Below are positions 5,487-11,921 of a DNA stretch of 12,669 nucleotides, piece after piece. Each line of letters starts with the position of its first letter. Within the stretch, counting starts at the first letter, position 1. Source of the stretch: Geodermatophilaceae bacterium. Its GTDB lineage: Bacteria; Actinomycetota; Actinomycetes; Mycobacteriales; Geodermatophilaceae. The position numbers were made by a program, and so were the translations under genes. The stretch covers positions 1-12,669 of the forward strand of contig JACCUF010000266.1 in NCBI GenBank assembly GCA_013811975.1, read 5' to 3'. The notes beneath the pieces are model-generated. The model was not told the DNA's origin. It saw only the letters and a program-made list of their open reading frames with translations, and made no database searches.

Positions 5487-7019
5487 TCAGACGTAGATGC
5501 CGAGATTGCCCAGCCAGGGGACCGGGTTGATCGCGTTGCCGTACAGATTGCCATTCGTGTGCACCTCGAAGTGCAAGTGCGGCCCGGTGGACTGGCCCTC
5601 GTTCCCGACGGCGGCGATGTTCTGCCCCGCGTAGACCCGCTCGCCCTCCGAGACGAAAATCCGGCTGACGTGGCCATAGACGGTGACGGTGCCGTTGTCA
5701 TGGGTGATGTAGACAGCCTGCCCGAAGCCCCTTGCGGCCCCCGCCCGGGAGACAGTCCCGCCGAGCGGGGTATAGACCGGCGTACCAATCGGCGCCGCGA
5801 TGTCGATGCCGTAGTGAAAGGTTCCCCAGCGCGCACAGAAGCAGCTGGTAAGCCGTCCGCTCGTTGGCGCTACTCCCGAGGCGGCAACCGGTGCGGGGTT
5901 GGCGGCGCGCGCTGGCTCTGGGGCGGGGGCGGGCGCAGGCGCGGGAGCGGGCGCAGGCGCTGGAGCGGGCGCAGGCGCTGGAGCGCCGCCACCGGGATCA
6001 GCAGCCTGGTCCCTGGCGGCTTGGTCCCTGGCGGCTTGGTCCCTGGCGGCCTGATCCCGGGAGGCACGGTCCCGGTCGGCCTGTTCGCGGGCAGCCTGGT
6101 CCCGGTCTGCTTGCTCGCGGGCGGCCTGCTCTCGAGCGGCTTGCTCAGCGGCCGCCGCTCGGGCTGCAGCCTCGCGAGCGGCCTGAGCGGCCGCTTCTTC
6201 TTCGGCTCGTTTCTGCGCCTCCCAGGCCTCGTAGGCCGCACGGGCACCTTCCACGCCGAGCAGCGCCTCCTGCGCGTCCTGCAGTTGGCCCTCCAAAACA
6301 ATCTTCTGCGCCTGAACCTGCGTGACCATGACGGCGCCGTTGGCATACGCCGCGTCGGCCGCCGCCTTGGCTTCCTCGGCGGCCTTCTCGGCGGCCGCCA
6401 TCTCGATCTCGGCCGCCCGGTTGGTCGAGTCCGAGTTGGCCACCGCGACCCGGGCGACCTCGAGGTTATTGAGCACGTCCAACCGACCGTCGGAGACGTA
6501 ATCGAGAAAGGCTGCCCGCTGGATGAGTTCAGCCGGATCCTGACTGGTCAACAGGACCATGTCGTTGGTGAGCAGAGCGCCGGACATGTAGCTGCCGCGG
6601 GCAAACTCGACGATCGCAGACTGGGCCCCTTCGACCTCACCTTGTGCCTCCTCCAGACCGGCGGAAGATTTGGCGACGTCGTTTTGGGCAGCGATGAGCC
6701 GTCCCTCGGCGGCCAGGTACTCATACGTCGCGGCCTCGGCCACGATGTCGAGCCGATCGAGTTCGCCCTCCGCAGCGGCGAGTTCGCCGGAGATGCGGCC
6801 CACCTCAGCGGCGGCAGCCTGCTGGGCGGACTCGGCGGAACTGATCTCGTCGTCGGACGGGTTCGGTGGGGCCGGCGGTACGGCGTATGCAGGTGTGACG
6901 GCCACCATCAGGGTCCACAGCAACAAGGCGGACAGCACTATCGCGATCATGCTCGACCGACGGCTCATCGAGAATGCGAAGGCCCGTCTGGTGGACATGG
7001 GAGGCCGCTTGGCGTCCAC
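5487..7019 (-). CDS. Secreted coiled-coil M23 (LytM) peptidase
   Basis: This is a 510-aa protein from a GTG at 7019, chosen because AAGGGGGG lies 3-4 nt upstream; an ATG at 6998 or 6905 would give shorter forms. A basic stretch and a hydrophobic core (about 24-42) ending TPAYA, cleaved near residue 46, form a Sec signal peptide. Residues about 55-290 are Ala/Glu-rich coiled coil, as in NlpD/EnvC or RipA-type wall hydrolases. Then follow a QAARD-type pentapeptide repeat (294-340), an Ala-Pro linker (346-370) and the M23 domain. Zinc ligands are His402 and Asp406 (HYGID), and His483 in GPHLHF; His450 in YGHV is catalytic. It should cut peptidoglycan cross-bridges outside the cell, with the coiled coil regulating access. 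Just before the domain is an unusual CFC (Cys393, Cys395). Confidence 0.93.
   Translation of the reverse strand: MDAKRPPMSTRRAFAFSMSRRSSMIAIVLSALLLWTLMVAVTPAYAVPPAPPNPSDDEISSAESAQQAAAAEVGRISGELAAAEGELDRLDIVAEAATYEYLAAEGRLIAAQNDVAKSSAGLEEAQGEVEGAQSAIVEFARGSYMSGALLTNDMVLLTSQDPAELIQRAAFLDYVSDGRLDVLNNLEVARVAVANSDSTNRAAEIEMAAAEKAAEEAKAAADAAYANGAVMVTQVQAQKIVLEGQLQDAQEALLGVEGARAAYEAWEAQKRAEEEAAAQAAREAAARAAAAEQAAREQAAREQADRDQAAREQADRDRASRDQAARDQAARDQAARDQAADPGGGAPAPAPAPAPAPAPAPAPAPAPEPARAANPAPVAASGVAPTSGRLTSCFCARWGTFHYGIDIAAPIGTPVYTPLGGTVSRAGAARGFGQAVYITHDNGTVTVYGHVSRIFVSEGERVYAGQNIAAVGNEGQSTGPHLHFEVHTNGNLYGNAINPVPWLGNLGIYV
5913..5987 (-). repeat. Ala-Pro dipeptide repeat coding DNA
   Basis: A 6-bp/18-bp tandem repeat of GC-rich units encodes about 12 consecutive Ala-Pro pairs in the M23 protein. 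It forms the extended linker between coiled coil and catalytic domain and is a likely site of length variation between strains. Confidence 0.85.
6000..6140 (-). repeat. 15-bp tandem repeat encoding a charged pentapeptide
   Basis: About nine units of a five-residue repeat (REQAA / RDQAD / RDQAA types) are encoded with 15-bp periodicity. Three units at 6005-6049 are nearly identical in DNA (one base differs), which suggests recent expansion; the others have drifted. Within the M23 protein this would form a charged, probably helical stalk. Confidence 0.85.
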
Positions 7020-7110
7020 GAACCCCCCTTGCAATGGGCCTGTGTGTGGGAAAGGTCCGTCGGGGCAAGCCGCGGCGGGGATCACAGACCGTCAGCGAAC
7101 AATGGCACAT

Positions 7111-7140
7111 ACCTGCCCCAATGTCACCACCTGCCCCAAA
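7111..7140. repeat. 11-bp direct repeat upstream of the M23 gene
   Basis: ACCTGCCCCAA occurs at 7111-7121 and again at 7129-7139, an 18-bp period, about 92-120 nt upstream of the M23 start. It could be a regulator site in the promoter region or part of a leader RNA. The gap 7020-7177 contains no other gene that I can see. Confidence 0.55.
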
Positions 7141-7151
7141 TTTCCCACCAG

Positions 7152-7165
7152 GTAACTCTCGTAAC
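7152..7165. promoter_or_regulatory. GTAAC direct repeat upstream of the M23 gene
   Basis: GTAAC appears at 7152-7156 and 7161-7165 (GTTAC-gaga-GTTAC on the minus strand), next to TAGGAT (7166-7171, minus), a good -10 hexamer match. Paired GTTAC boxes upstream of cell-wall hydrolase genes would suit a shared regulator, but I cannot name one from the sequence. Confidence 0.35.
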
Positions 7166-7177
7166 ATCCTATGGATC

Positions 7178-8875
7178 TCACAACCGAGCGAGTTCTGCCC
7201 TGAGCAGGTCGAGCCCGAGCCCACCCAGATTCAAGGCGGCGGTGTGAAATTCTCGGAGGTCGAAGGCCGTTCCAAGCCGAGCCTCCGCATCGGCGCGAGC
7301 CTCGAGCCACACCCGTTCACCGACCTTGTACGACGGTGCCTGCCCTGGCCAGCCGAGGTAGCGGTTGAGTTCGTCCTGGCGCATCTGGTCATCCATCGAG
7401 GCGTGCACCCGCAGGAAGTCCAGGCCGATGTCGCGGTTCCAGACCTCCCCTTCGTGAAAACCCGTATCGCCCGGAATCGGGAGTTCGAGGTGCATGCCGA
7501 TGTCCAGAACGACCCGGGCCGCCCGGAAACCCTGTGCGTCGAGCATTCCGAGACGATCGCCCGGATCGTCGAGAAAGCCCAGCTCTGCCATCAGCCGCTC
7601 GGCGTAGAGGGCCCAGCCCTCGCCGTGCCCGGAGGACCAGAGCATCAGCCGCTGATAGCGGTTGAGCAGGTCGGCGCGGTAGACGGTCTGGGCGATCTGC
7701 AGGTGATGGCCCGGCACACCCTCGTGATAGACCGTCGTCTTCTCCCGCCAGGTGGTGAACTCCTCCACACCCTCGGGTAATGACCACCACATCCGGCCAG
7801 GTCGGGCGAAGTCCTCCGACGGCGCTGTGTAGTAGATGCCCTCGCCGGAGGTCGGCGAGATCTTGCCCTCGATGGTGCGGATTTGATCCGGGATGTCGAA
7901 GTGCGCTCCCGCGAGCGCGCTGACCGCGTCATCGGCGGTGGTCTGCAACCAGCGGGTCAGTTCGTCGCGGCCGTGCAGAATCCGGGCCGGGTCGTCATCG
8001 AGGACGGCGATCGCTGACGCGAGCCCAGCGCCGGGCGCGATCTGTTCGGCCACCTGCTCTTTCTCGGCGACGATCCTGGCCAACTCCGACCAGCCCCATT
8101 CGTAGGTCTCGGCCAGGTCCAGGTCAGCACCGGTGAAGTAGCGCAGCCACCGGCCGTACCGCTGCGCACCGACCGCGTCGGAGACCGGGGCAACCGGCAG
8201 CAAGCGGTCGGTGAGGAATCCGCGAAAGGATCGCAGCGCCTCCGACGCAGCCGACGCCGCCGCATCCAGGTCACTGCGCAGCGCCCCCTGGGTCTGCGAG
8301 CCTTCGACCATGCGGGCGAAGAACGGGGGTGCCTGGTCGTCGCCGGCCCAGCGGGCGGCGATCTCCGCGCAGGTCCGTACCTGACGCTGGGCGGAGACCC
8401 GCCCGTCCGCGGCCGCCGTGGCGAGCCCGTCGGCGTAGGACTGAAAGGCTCCCGGGAGCTTGGACATCCGCGTCGCGATCCTGGCCCAGTCGTCATCGGT
8501 CTCGGTGGCCATCAGGTCGAACACGATCCGCAGCGACTGCATGGGGCTCGCCGTGGTGTTCAACTCCGCGCTGAGATCCCCGGCATCGAACAGATCCAGT
8601 TCGGTGGACAGCCGCTCGACCATCGCGGCATTGGCGACCCGCTGCCGATCGTCGGCCGGGTCGATCGCCCGGAGATCGGCCACGGCTCGCCTGGCGAGAT
8701 CAGCGCGGCCGGCGAACCCGTCGGCGCTGTAATCGGTCAGCTCGTCCTCATGGCCTGGAACACCGAAGAAAGTTGCCGCGATCGGATCGAGGGCACAGTA
8801 GTCCTCGACGTAGGAATCCGCGAGGGCGTCGGTTGGCGACTTCGGATAGCTGACCGGGCCCTCCGAATCCGTCAC
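7178..8875 (-). CDS. DUF885 family metallohydrolase
   Basis: This 565-aa protein (from the GTG at 8875) belongs to DUF885, a zinc-peptidase-like family distantly related to M2/M3 metallopeptidases. The key motif HEGVPGHHLQ (384-393, Glu385 catalytic, His384 and a later His as ligands) and GEGWALYAE (418-426) are intact. SYVEDYCALDPIAATFFG near the N-terminus is typical of the family start. No signal peptide is seen from this start, so it is probably cytosolic. The GTG shares GTGA with the stop of the small ORF upstream, and no ribosome binding site is present, so translation probably depends on coupling. The open frame continues 75 codons upstream, but those residues are a shadow of the two small genes. 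Some members are dipeptide-releasing peptidases; this substrate is unknown. Confidence 0.88.
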   Translation of the reverse strand: MTDSEGPVSYPKSPTDALADSYVEDYCALDPIAATFFGVPGHEDELTDYSADGFAGRADLARRAVADLRAIDPADDRQRVANAAMVERLSTELDLFDAGDLSAELNTTASPMQSLRIVFDLMATETDDDWARIATRMSKLPGAFQSYADGLATAAADGRVSAQRQVRTCAEIAARWAGDDQAPPFFARMVEGSQTQGALRSDLDAAASAASEALRSFRGFLTDRLLPVAPVSDAVGAQRYGRWLRYFTGADLDLAETYEWGWSELARIVAEKEQVAEQIAPGAGLASAIAVLDDDPARILHGRDELTRWLQTTADDAVSALAGAHFDIPDQIRTIEGKISPTSGEGIYYTAPSEDFARPGRMWWSLPEGVEEFTTWREKTTVYHEGVPGHHLQIAQTVYRADLLNRYQRLMLWSSGHGEGWALYAERLMAELGFLDDPGDRLGMLDAQGFRAARVVLDIGMHLELPIPGDTGFHEGEVWNRDIGLDFLRVHASMDDQMRQDELNRYLGWPGQAPSYKVGERVWLEARADAEARLGTAFDLREFHTAALNLGGLGLDLLRAELARL

Positions 8876-8973
8876 GAAGTCGGCGCGGGAATGGAGGGCG
8901 CGGGAATGATGGGCGTGTATTGGGGTCGGGGGTTCCTGTCGTTGCGCTGGAGGCCGTCGATCAGGTAGTTCAT
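8872..8973 (-). CDS. Small ORF (33 aa) linking the lipoprotein and DUF885 genes
   Basis: An ATG at 8973 overlaps the lipoprotein stop by ATGA, and the TGA at 8872 overlaps the DUF885 start by GTGA. The peptide begins MNYLIDGLQRND and ends in a proline-rich IIPAPSIPAPTS; it has no known motif. The two 4-nt overlaps suggest it is either a real coupling ORF or the displaced C-terminal part of the lipoprotein after a frameshift. In the latter case the lipoprotein would be about 80 aa and still end at the GTGA. Support is the overlaps only. Confidence 0.45.
   Translation of the reverse strand: MNYLIDGLQRNDRNPRPQYTPIIPAPSIPAPTS
8882..8908. repeat. 12-bp direct repeat inside the 33-aa ORF
   Basis: GGCGCGGGAATG occurs at 8882-8893 and 8897-8908, a 15-bp period, encoding the duplicated Ile-Pro-Ala-Pro part of the small ORF. 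Slippage at this repeat could alter the proline-rich tail by five residues without shifting frame. Confidence 0.7.
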
Positions 8974-9119
8974 CTCGACGGACTTGACAATGGCAGCGCG
9001 GCGATCTCTTGCTGCGGTTCGCTGACGATGTCGCTGTTGTCCGAGGGAGAGCAACCGCCGAGCAGCGTGCTCGCGACGAGCGCCGCGACGACCAACCCAC
9101 CGCAGCGCCTCGTCCTCAT
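8970..9119 (-). CDS. Small lipoprotein (49 aa), function unknown
   Basis: The ORF begins MRTRRCGGLVVAALVASTLL, a textbook lipoprotein signal: basic start, hydrophobic core and a lipobox LLGGC with the acylated Cys at residue 23. The mature part is only about 27 residues, Ser/Asp/Gln rich. It should sit on the outer face of the membrane. The start lies 60 nt from the divergent valine dehydrogenase GTG. A CAGACT, a weak -10 match, lies 6 nt before the ATG, and GGCAGG is immediately upstream. Its TGA overlaps the ATG of the next small ORF. The mature peptide is so short that a frameshift joining it to the next ORF is a real alternative. Confidence 0.6.
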   Translation of the reverse strand: MRTRRCGGLVVAALVASTLLGGCSPSDNSDIVSEPQQEIAALPLSSPSR

Positions 9120-9165
9120 CCTGCCAGTCTGCCCTGTGGCACAGTCGGCCGATGAAACACAGGTC

Positions 9166-9178
9166 TAGATTCGGAATC
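9166..9178 (+). promoter_or_regulatory. Candidate -10 and small palindrome before the valine dehydrogenase start
   Basis: TAGATT (9166-9171) fits the -10 pattern and ends 8 nt before the GTG at 9180, allowing a leaderless or nearly leaderless message. GATTC-G-GAATC (9168-9178) is a perfect short inverted repeat overlapping it and may be an operator or chance. The 60-nt gap is shared with the divergent lipoprotein gene. Confidence 0.4.
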
Positions 9179-9179
9179 C

Positions 9180-10262
9180 GTGAACGAGTCATCCATTGAC
9201 CTGATCTTCTCCGCCGACCACCAGCAGGTGGTCTTCTGCGCGGACGAGCCCAGTGGGCTCAAGGCCATCATCGCCATCCACTCGACGGCTCTTGGCCCAG
9301 CCCTTGGTGGCACTCGGTTCTATCCCTACCCTGACCTGTCGTCCGCCCTCGACGACGCCCTGCGTCTGTCGAAGGCGATGTCGTACAAGAACTCCCTGGC
9401 CGGGCTGGACCTCGGCGGCGGCAAGGCCGTCATCATCGGGGATCCGGCGCGGGACAAGACCGAGCAACTGCTGCGCGCGTACGGTCGGTTCGTCCAGAGC
9501 CTTGGCGGGCGCTACATCACCGCCTGCGACGTCGGTACCTATACGACGGATATGGACGTCATCGCCCGTGAGACCAGCCACGTCTCGGCCCGATCGGTGG
9601 AGCACGGCGGCGCCGGTGATTCCGGGGGACTGACCGCCCTCGGTGTATTTCAAGGCATGCGCGCCAGCGCCCAGCACGCCTGGGGCACATCGTCGTTGAG
9701 CGGCGTACGCGTGGGTGTTTCAGGGGTGGGCAAGGTGGGCCGACACCTCGTCGACTACATCGTGGCGGACGGCGCATCGGTTGTCATCACCGACCTGGAC
9801 CAGAAGGCGGTGGACCGGGTCCGCACGACGCACCCGCTGCTCGACGTGGCGCCTGACACCGTCTCGTTGCTTGCTCAAGACCTGGACATCTACGCACCGT
9901 GTGCGCTCGGCGGTGCCCTCGACGACCCGACCGTCGCCATACTGAGTGCCCGAATCGTGTGCGGTGGCGCCAACAACCAGCTGGCCCATCCGGACATCGG
10001 CAAGGCGCTGGCCGACCGCGGGATCCTGTACGCGCCGGACTACCTCGTCAACGCCGGTGGGGTCATCCAGTGCGAAAACGAGGTCGGCGGGTTCCCAGCG
10101 CAGCGCGCCCGAGGGATGACTGAGCGGATCTTCGACACGACGCTACGGGTCCTCGAGCTGGCCGGCGCGGACGGCGTCCCTCCGGTCGTGGCCGCGGACC
10201 GCCTGGCCGAGCGCCGGATGGCCTCCGTCGGCCGACTGACCGCCATTCGCCTGCCGACGTAG
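9180..10262 (+). CDS. vdh: Valine dehydrogenase (Glu/Leu/Phe/Val dehydrogenase family)
   Basis: This 360-aa NAD-dependent enzyme deaminates branched-chain amino acids to 2-oxo acids, the first step of valine catabolism. The substrate domain has HSTALGPALGGTRFYPY, Lys70 in MSYKN and Lys82 in LGGGKAVI, matching the two active-site lysines of leucine dehydrogenase, and Asp117 in ACDVGTY. The Rossmann motif GVGKVG is at 182-187, with Asp205 ending strand two (ITDLD). IYAPCALGGALDD and YLVNAGGVIQ close the NAD site. As remembered, long blocks match Streptomyces Vdh, and the following DUF3073 and purM/purF genes repeat the Streptomyces order. Leucine or phenylalanine preference cannot be excluded from sequence alone. 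The start is GTG with no good ribosome binding site, and its promoter region is divergent from the lipoprotein gene. Confidence 0.93.
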   Translation: MNESSIDLIFSADHQQVVFCADEPSGLKAIIAIHSTALGPALGGTRFYPYPDLSSALDDALRLSKAMSYKNSLAGLDLGGGKAVIIGDPARDKTEQLLRAYGRFVQSLGGRYITACDVGTYTTDMDVIARETSHVSARSVEHGGAGDSGGLTALGVFQGMRASAQHAWGTSSLSGVRVGVSGVGKVGRHLVDYIVADGASVVITDLDQKAVDRVRTTHPLLDVAPDTVSLLAQDLDIYAPCALGGALDDPTVAILSARIVCGGANNQLAHPDIGKALADRGILYAPDYLVNAGGVIQCENEVGGFPAQRARGMTERIFDTTLRVLELAGADGVPPVVAADRLAERRMASVGRLTAIRLPT

Positions 10263-10334
10263 AGCCCGTCGCCAAATCCGACCCCCGACCGAAAGGACTC
10301 GCCAGCCCGCCGTGCCTGAGCCACATTGGACAGG

Positions 10335-10340
10335 TACGCT
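10335..10340 (+). promoter_or_regulatory. Candidate -10 element for the DUF3073 gene
   Basis: TACGCT fits TANNNT and sits 68 nt before the DUF3073 start, giving a leader of roughly 60 nt. A TTGGAC lies too close upstream to be its -35. In the leader, CCCTCG (10369-10374) can pair with CGAGGG (10394-10399), covering part of the ribosome binding site. Confidence 0.35.
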
Positions 10341-10408
10341 TGCGTTCTGACACACACACCCATCGGGGCCCTCGCAGACCCCGTATTCCTGTACGAGGGG
10401 GTCGAGCC

Positions 10409-10627
10409 ATGGGGCGCGGCCGTGCCAAAGCCAAGCAGACTCGAGTCGCTCGGGACTTGAAATACAGTTCCCCGAACACCGATCTCGAGCGATTGCAGCG
10501 TGAACTGTCCATACCCTCGCGCCCGTCCGATGCCACGCCGGATGGCGGCAAGCCCGATGACGACAGTGACGAATGGGCCGGGTACTCCGACCCGGACGAG
10601 GACAGCTGGGCCTCCAGCGCTCGCTGA
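10409..10627 (+). CDS. DUF3073 domain protein
   Basis: The 72-aa protein starts MGRGRAKAKQTRVARDLKYS, the highly conserved DUF3073 beginning, then TDLERLQREL (about residues 25-34) and an acidic tail rich in Asp and Ser ending DEDSWASSAR. Function is unknown; the basic head and acidic tail suggest binding to nucleic acid or a ribonucleoprotein, which is my guess. The ATG at 10409 is chosen over upstream frame openings because the conserved start is there and GAGGGGG lies about 8 nt upstream. It sits after vdh and convergent to purM, an arrangement I recall from Streptomyces and other actinobacteria. A strong stem follows the stop. Confidence 0.93.
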   Translation: MGRGRAKAKQTRVARDLKYSSPNTDLERLQRELSIPSRPSDATPDGGKPDDDSDEWAGYSDPDEDSWASSAR

Positions 10628-10665
10628 TCTCCCCGCCATGTCGACTCGTCGACTCCGCTTTCCCC

Positions 10666-10733
10666 CTTTGCCTACCTGGTGCGGCAACACGCAGGGCTCC
10701 GATGCGGCGTGTCCGCACACGCGGTAGGCAAAG
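10666..10733. terminator. Long imperfect stem between convergent DUF3073 and purM
   Basis: CTTTGCCTACC (10666-10676) and GGTAGGCAAAG (10723-10733) form a perfect 11-bp outer stem. Inside, GTGCGG/CCGCAC (6 bp) and ACACGC/GCGTGT (6 bp) extend it with small bulges to a 14-nt loop. Being nearly symmetric, it can fold from either strand and ends about 37 nt beyond the purM stop and 38 nt after DUF3073. It fits a bidirectional terminator, though a U-run is lacking. Confidence 0.75.
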
Positions 10734-10769
10734 CTGAGTTACTGGCTGGTGTCCCGTCCGCACAGACGA

Positions 10770-11921
10770 TCAGTCGGCGTAGGCGCCGGTCAGCCGAACT
10801 GTCCCGCCGTCTGTGCCTTCAGTGCCTGCAGCGCACCGCCCGACTGAGCCCAGTGGCCAGGCCGGAACACCGCGCTCGGAGCACAGAGCGAGGGCAGAAT
10901 CGAGCGCGTCTTCCGGGAGCACCGCAACCATTCCCACCCCGCAGTTGAAGGTGCGCTCGAGTTCAGGCAGGGCTACCTGACCGAGTCGGCCGATCGTCGA
11001 CACCAAGTCCGGTAACGCCCAGGTCGTGCGGTCCAGTACCGCTTCGAGGCCGGATGGGATGACCCGGGCGAGGTTGCCGGCCAGTCCCCCACCGGTGATG
11101 TGGGCGAAGGCGTGCACCTCGATCGCAGCGGTGAGCGCCAAGCAGTCGAGTGCATAGATCCGGGTCGGGGTGAGCAGCACCTCTCCCAGAGTCTGCGTGG
11201 AGTCGCCAGCATCGGGCACCGGCGCAGCAAGATCCAGCCCGGCATGCTGCAGGAGGACCCGCCGCGCGAGCACGTAGCCGTTGGAATGCAGACCCGACGA
11301 TCCCAACGCCAGGACTACGTCGCCCGCGCGTACCCGCTCCGGCCCCAGAACCGCATCGGCCTCGACGATCCCGACCGCGGTCGCCGCGACGTCATACTCG
11401 TCGGAGCGCATCAAGTCGGCATGCTCGGCCGTCTCGCCGCCGACCAGAGCGGCCCCCGACTGCACACACCCCGCCGCGATCCCGGTCACAATGTCCGCGA
11501 TTCGCTCGGGCACGACTCGGCCGCAGGCGATGTAGTCCGAGACGAACAGCGGCTCGGCCCCGCAGACCACCAGGTCGTCGACAACCATCGCGACCAGGTC
11601 GATACCGATCGTGTCGTGCCGGTCCATCGCCTGCGCGATCGCGAGCTTGGTGCCCACTCCGTCGGTGGACGAGGCCAGCAAGGGGCGGCGGTAGCGGGTG
11701 AGGTCGAGTTCGAACAGTCCGGCGAATCCGCCGAGGCCGCCCACCACCTCCGGGCGCCGGGTCTTGTCCACGGCCGAGCGCATCAGCTCGACCGCCCGTT
11801 CTCCGGCATCGATGTCGACTCCGGCCGTGGCGTACGAGAGGCCGCCGGCCGAGACTCCTCCGGTGGCGGCGGCGTCGGCGGATCCGAGTGGTCCTGATGG
11901 ACCTGGGGGCACCGCCGTCAC
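10770..11921 (-). CDS. purM: Phosphoribosylformylglycinamidine cyclo-ligase (AIR synthetase)
   Basis: PurM (383 aa) closes FGAM to AIR with ATP, step five of IMP synthesis, in the cytosol. Family motifs are SYATAGVDIDAG at 29-40, STDGVGTKL (85-93), DLVAMVVDDLVVCGAEPLF (108-126), GGETAEH (161-167) and HITGGGLAGNL in the C-terminal half. The protein is some 25-35 residues longer than most PurM. The first 28 residues are Pro/Gly/Ala rich and lie before the first conserved motif, so they may be an extension or an upstream-misplaced start. I keep the GTG at 11921 because it overlaps the purF stop by GTGA, a usual coupled pair. The stop is followed by the stem at 10666-10733. Confidence 0.96.
   Translation of the reverse strand: MTAVPPGPSGPLGSADAAATGGVSAGGLSYATAGVDIDAGERAVELMRSAVDKTRRPEVVGGLGGFAGLFELDLTRYRRPLLASSTDGVGTKLAIAQAMDRHDTIGIDLVAMVVDDLVVCGAEPLFVSDYIACGRVVPERIADIVTGIAAGCVQSGAALVGGETAEHADLMRSDEYDVAATAVGIVEADAVLGPERVRAGDVVLALGSSGLHSNGYVLARRVLLQHAGLDLAAPVPDAGDSTQTLGEVLLTPTRIYALDCLALTAAIEVHAFAHITGGGLAGNLARVIPSGLEAVLDRTTWALPDLVSTIGRLGQVALPELERTFNCGVGMVAVLPEDALDSALALCSERGVPAWPLGSVGRCAAGTEGTDGGTVRLTGAYAD

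Noticed and set aside
6005..6049. Regular repeats that might be taken for a CRISPR array
   Set aside because: Units are 15 bp, contiguous without spacers, and encode an in-frame peptide repeat.
7020..7177. A cyclic di-AMP (ydaO-type) riboswitch before the M23 gene, suggested by a GTCAGCGAAC string
   Set aside because: The string lies on the opposite strand and the other conserved blocks of the riboswitch are missing.
5559..7247. A 562-codon open frame on the plus strand opposite the M23 gene
   Set aside because: It mirrors the repetitive Ala/Gln/Pro codons of the peptidase; its protein is low-complexity with no recognisable domain.
7178..9100. A 640-codon start for the DUF885 protein
   Set aside because: The first 75 residues are a third frame across the lipoprotein and 33-aa ORF; the GTGA overlap and family start favour 8875.
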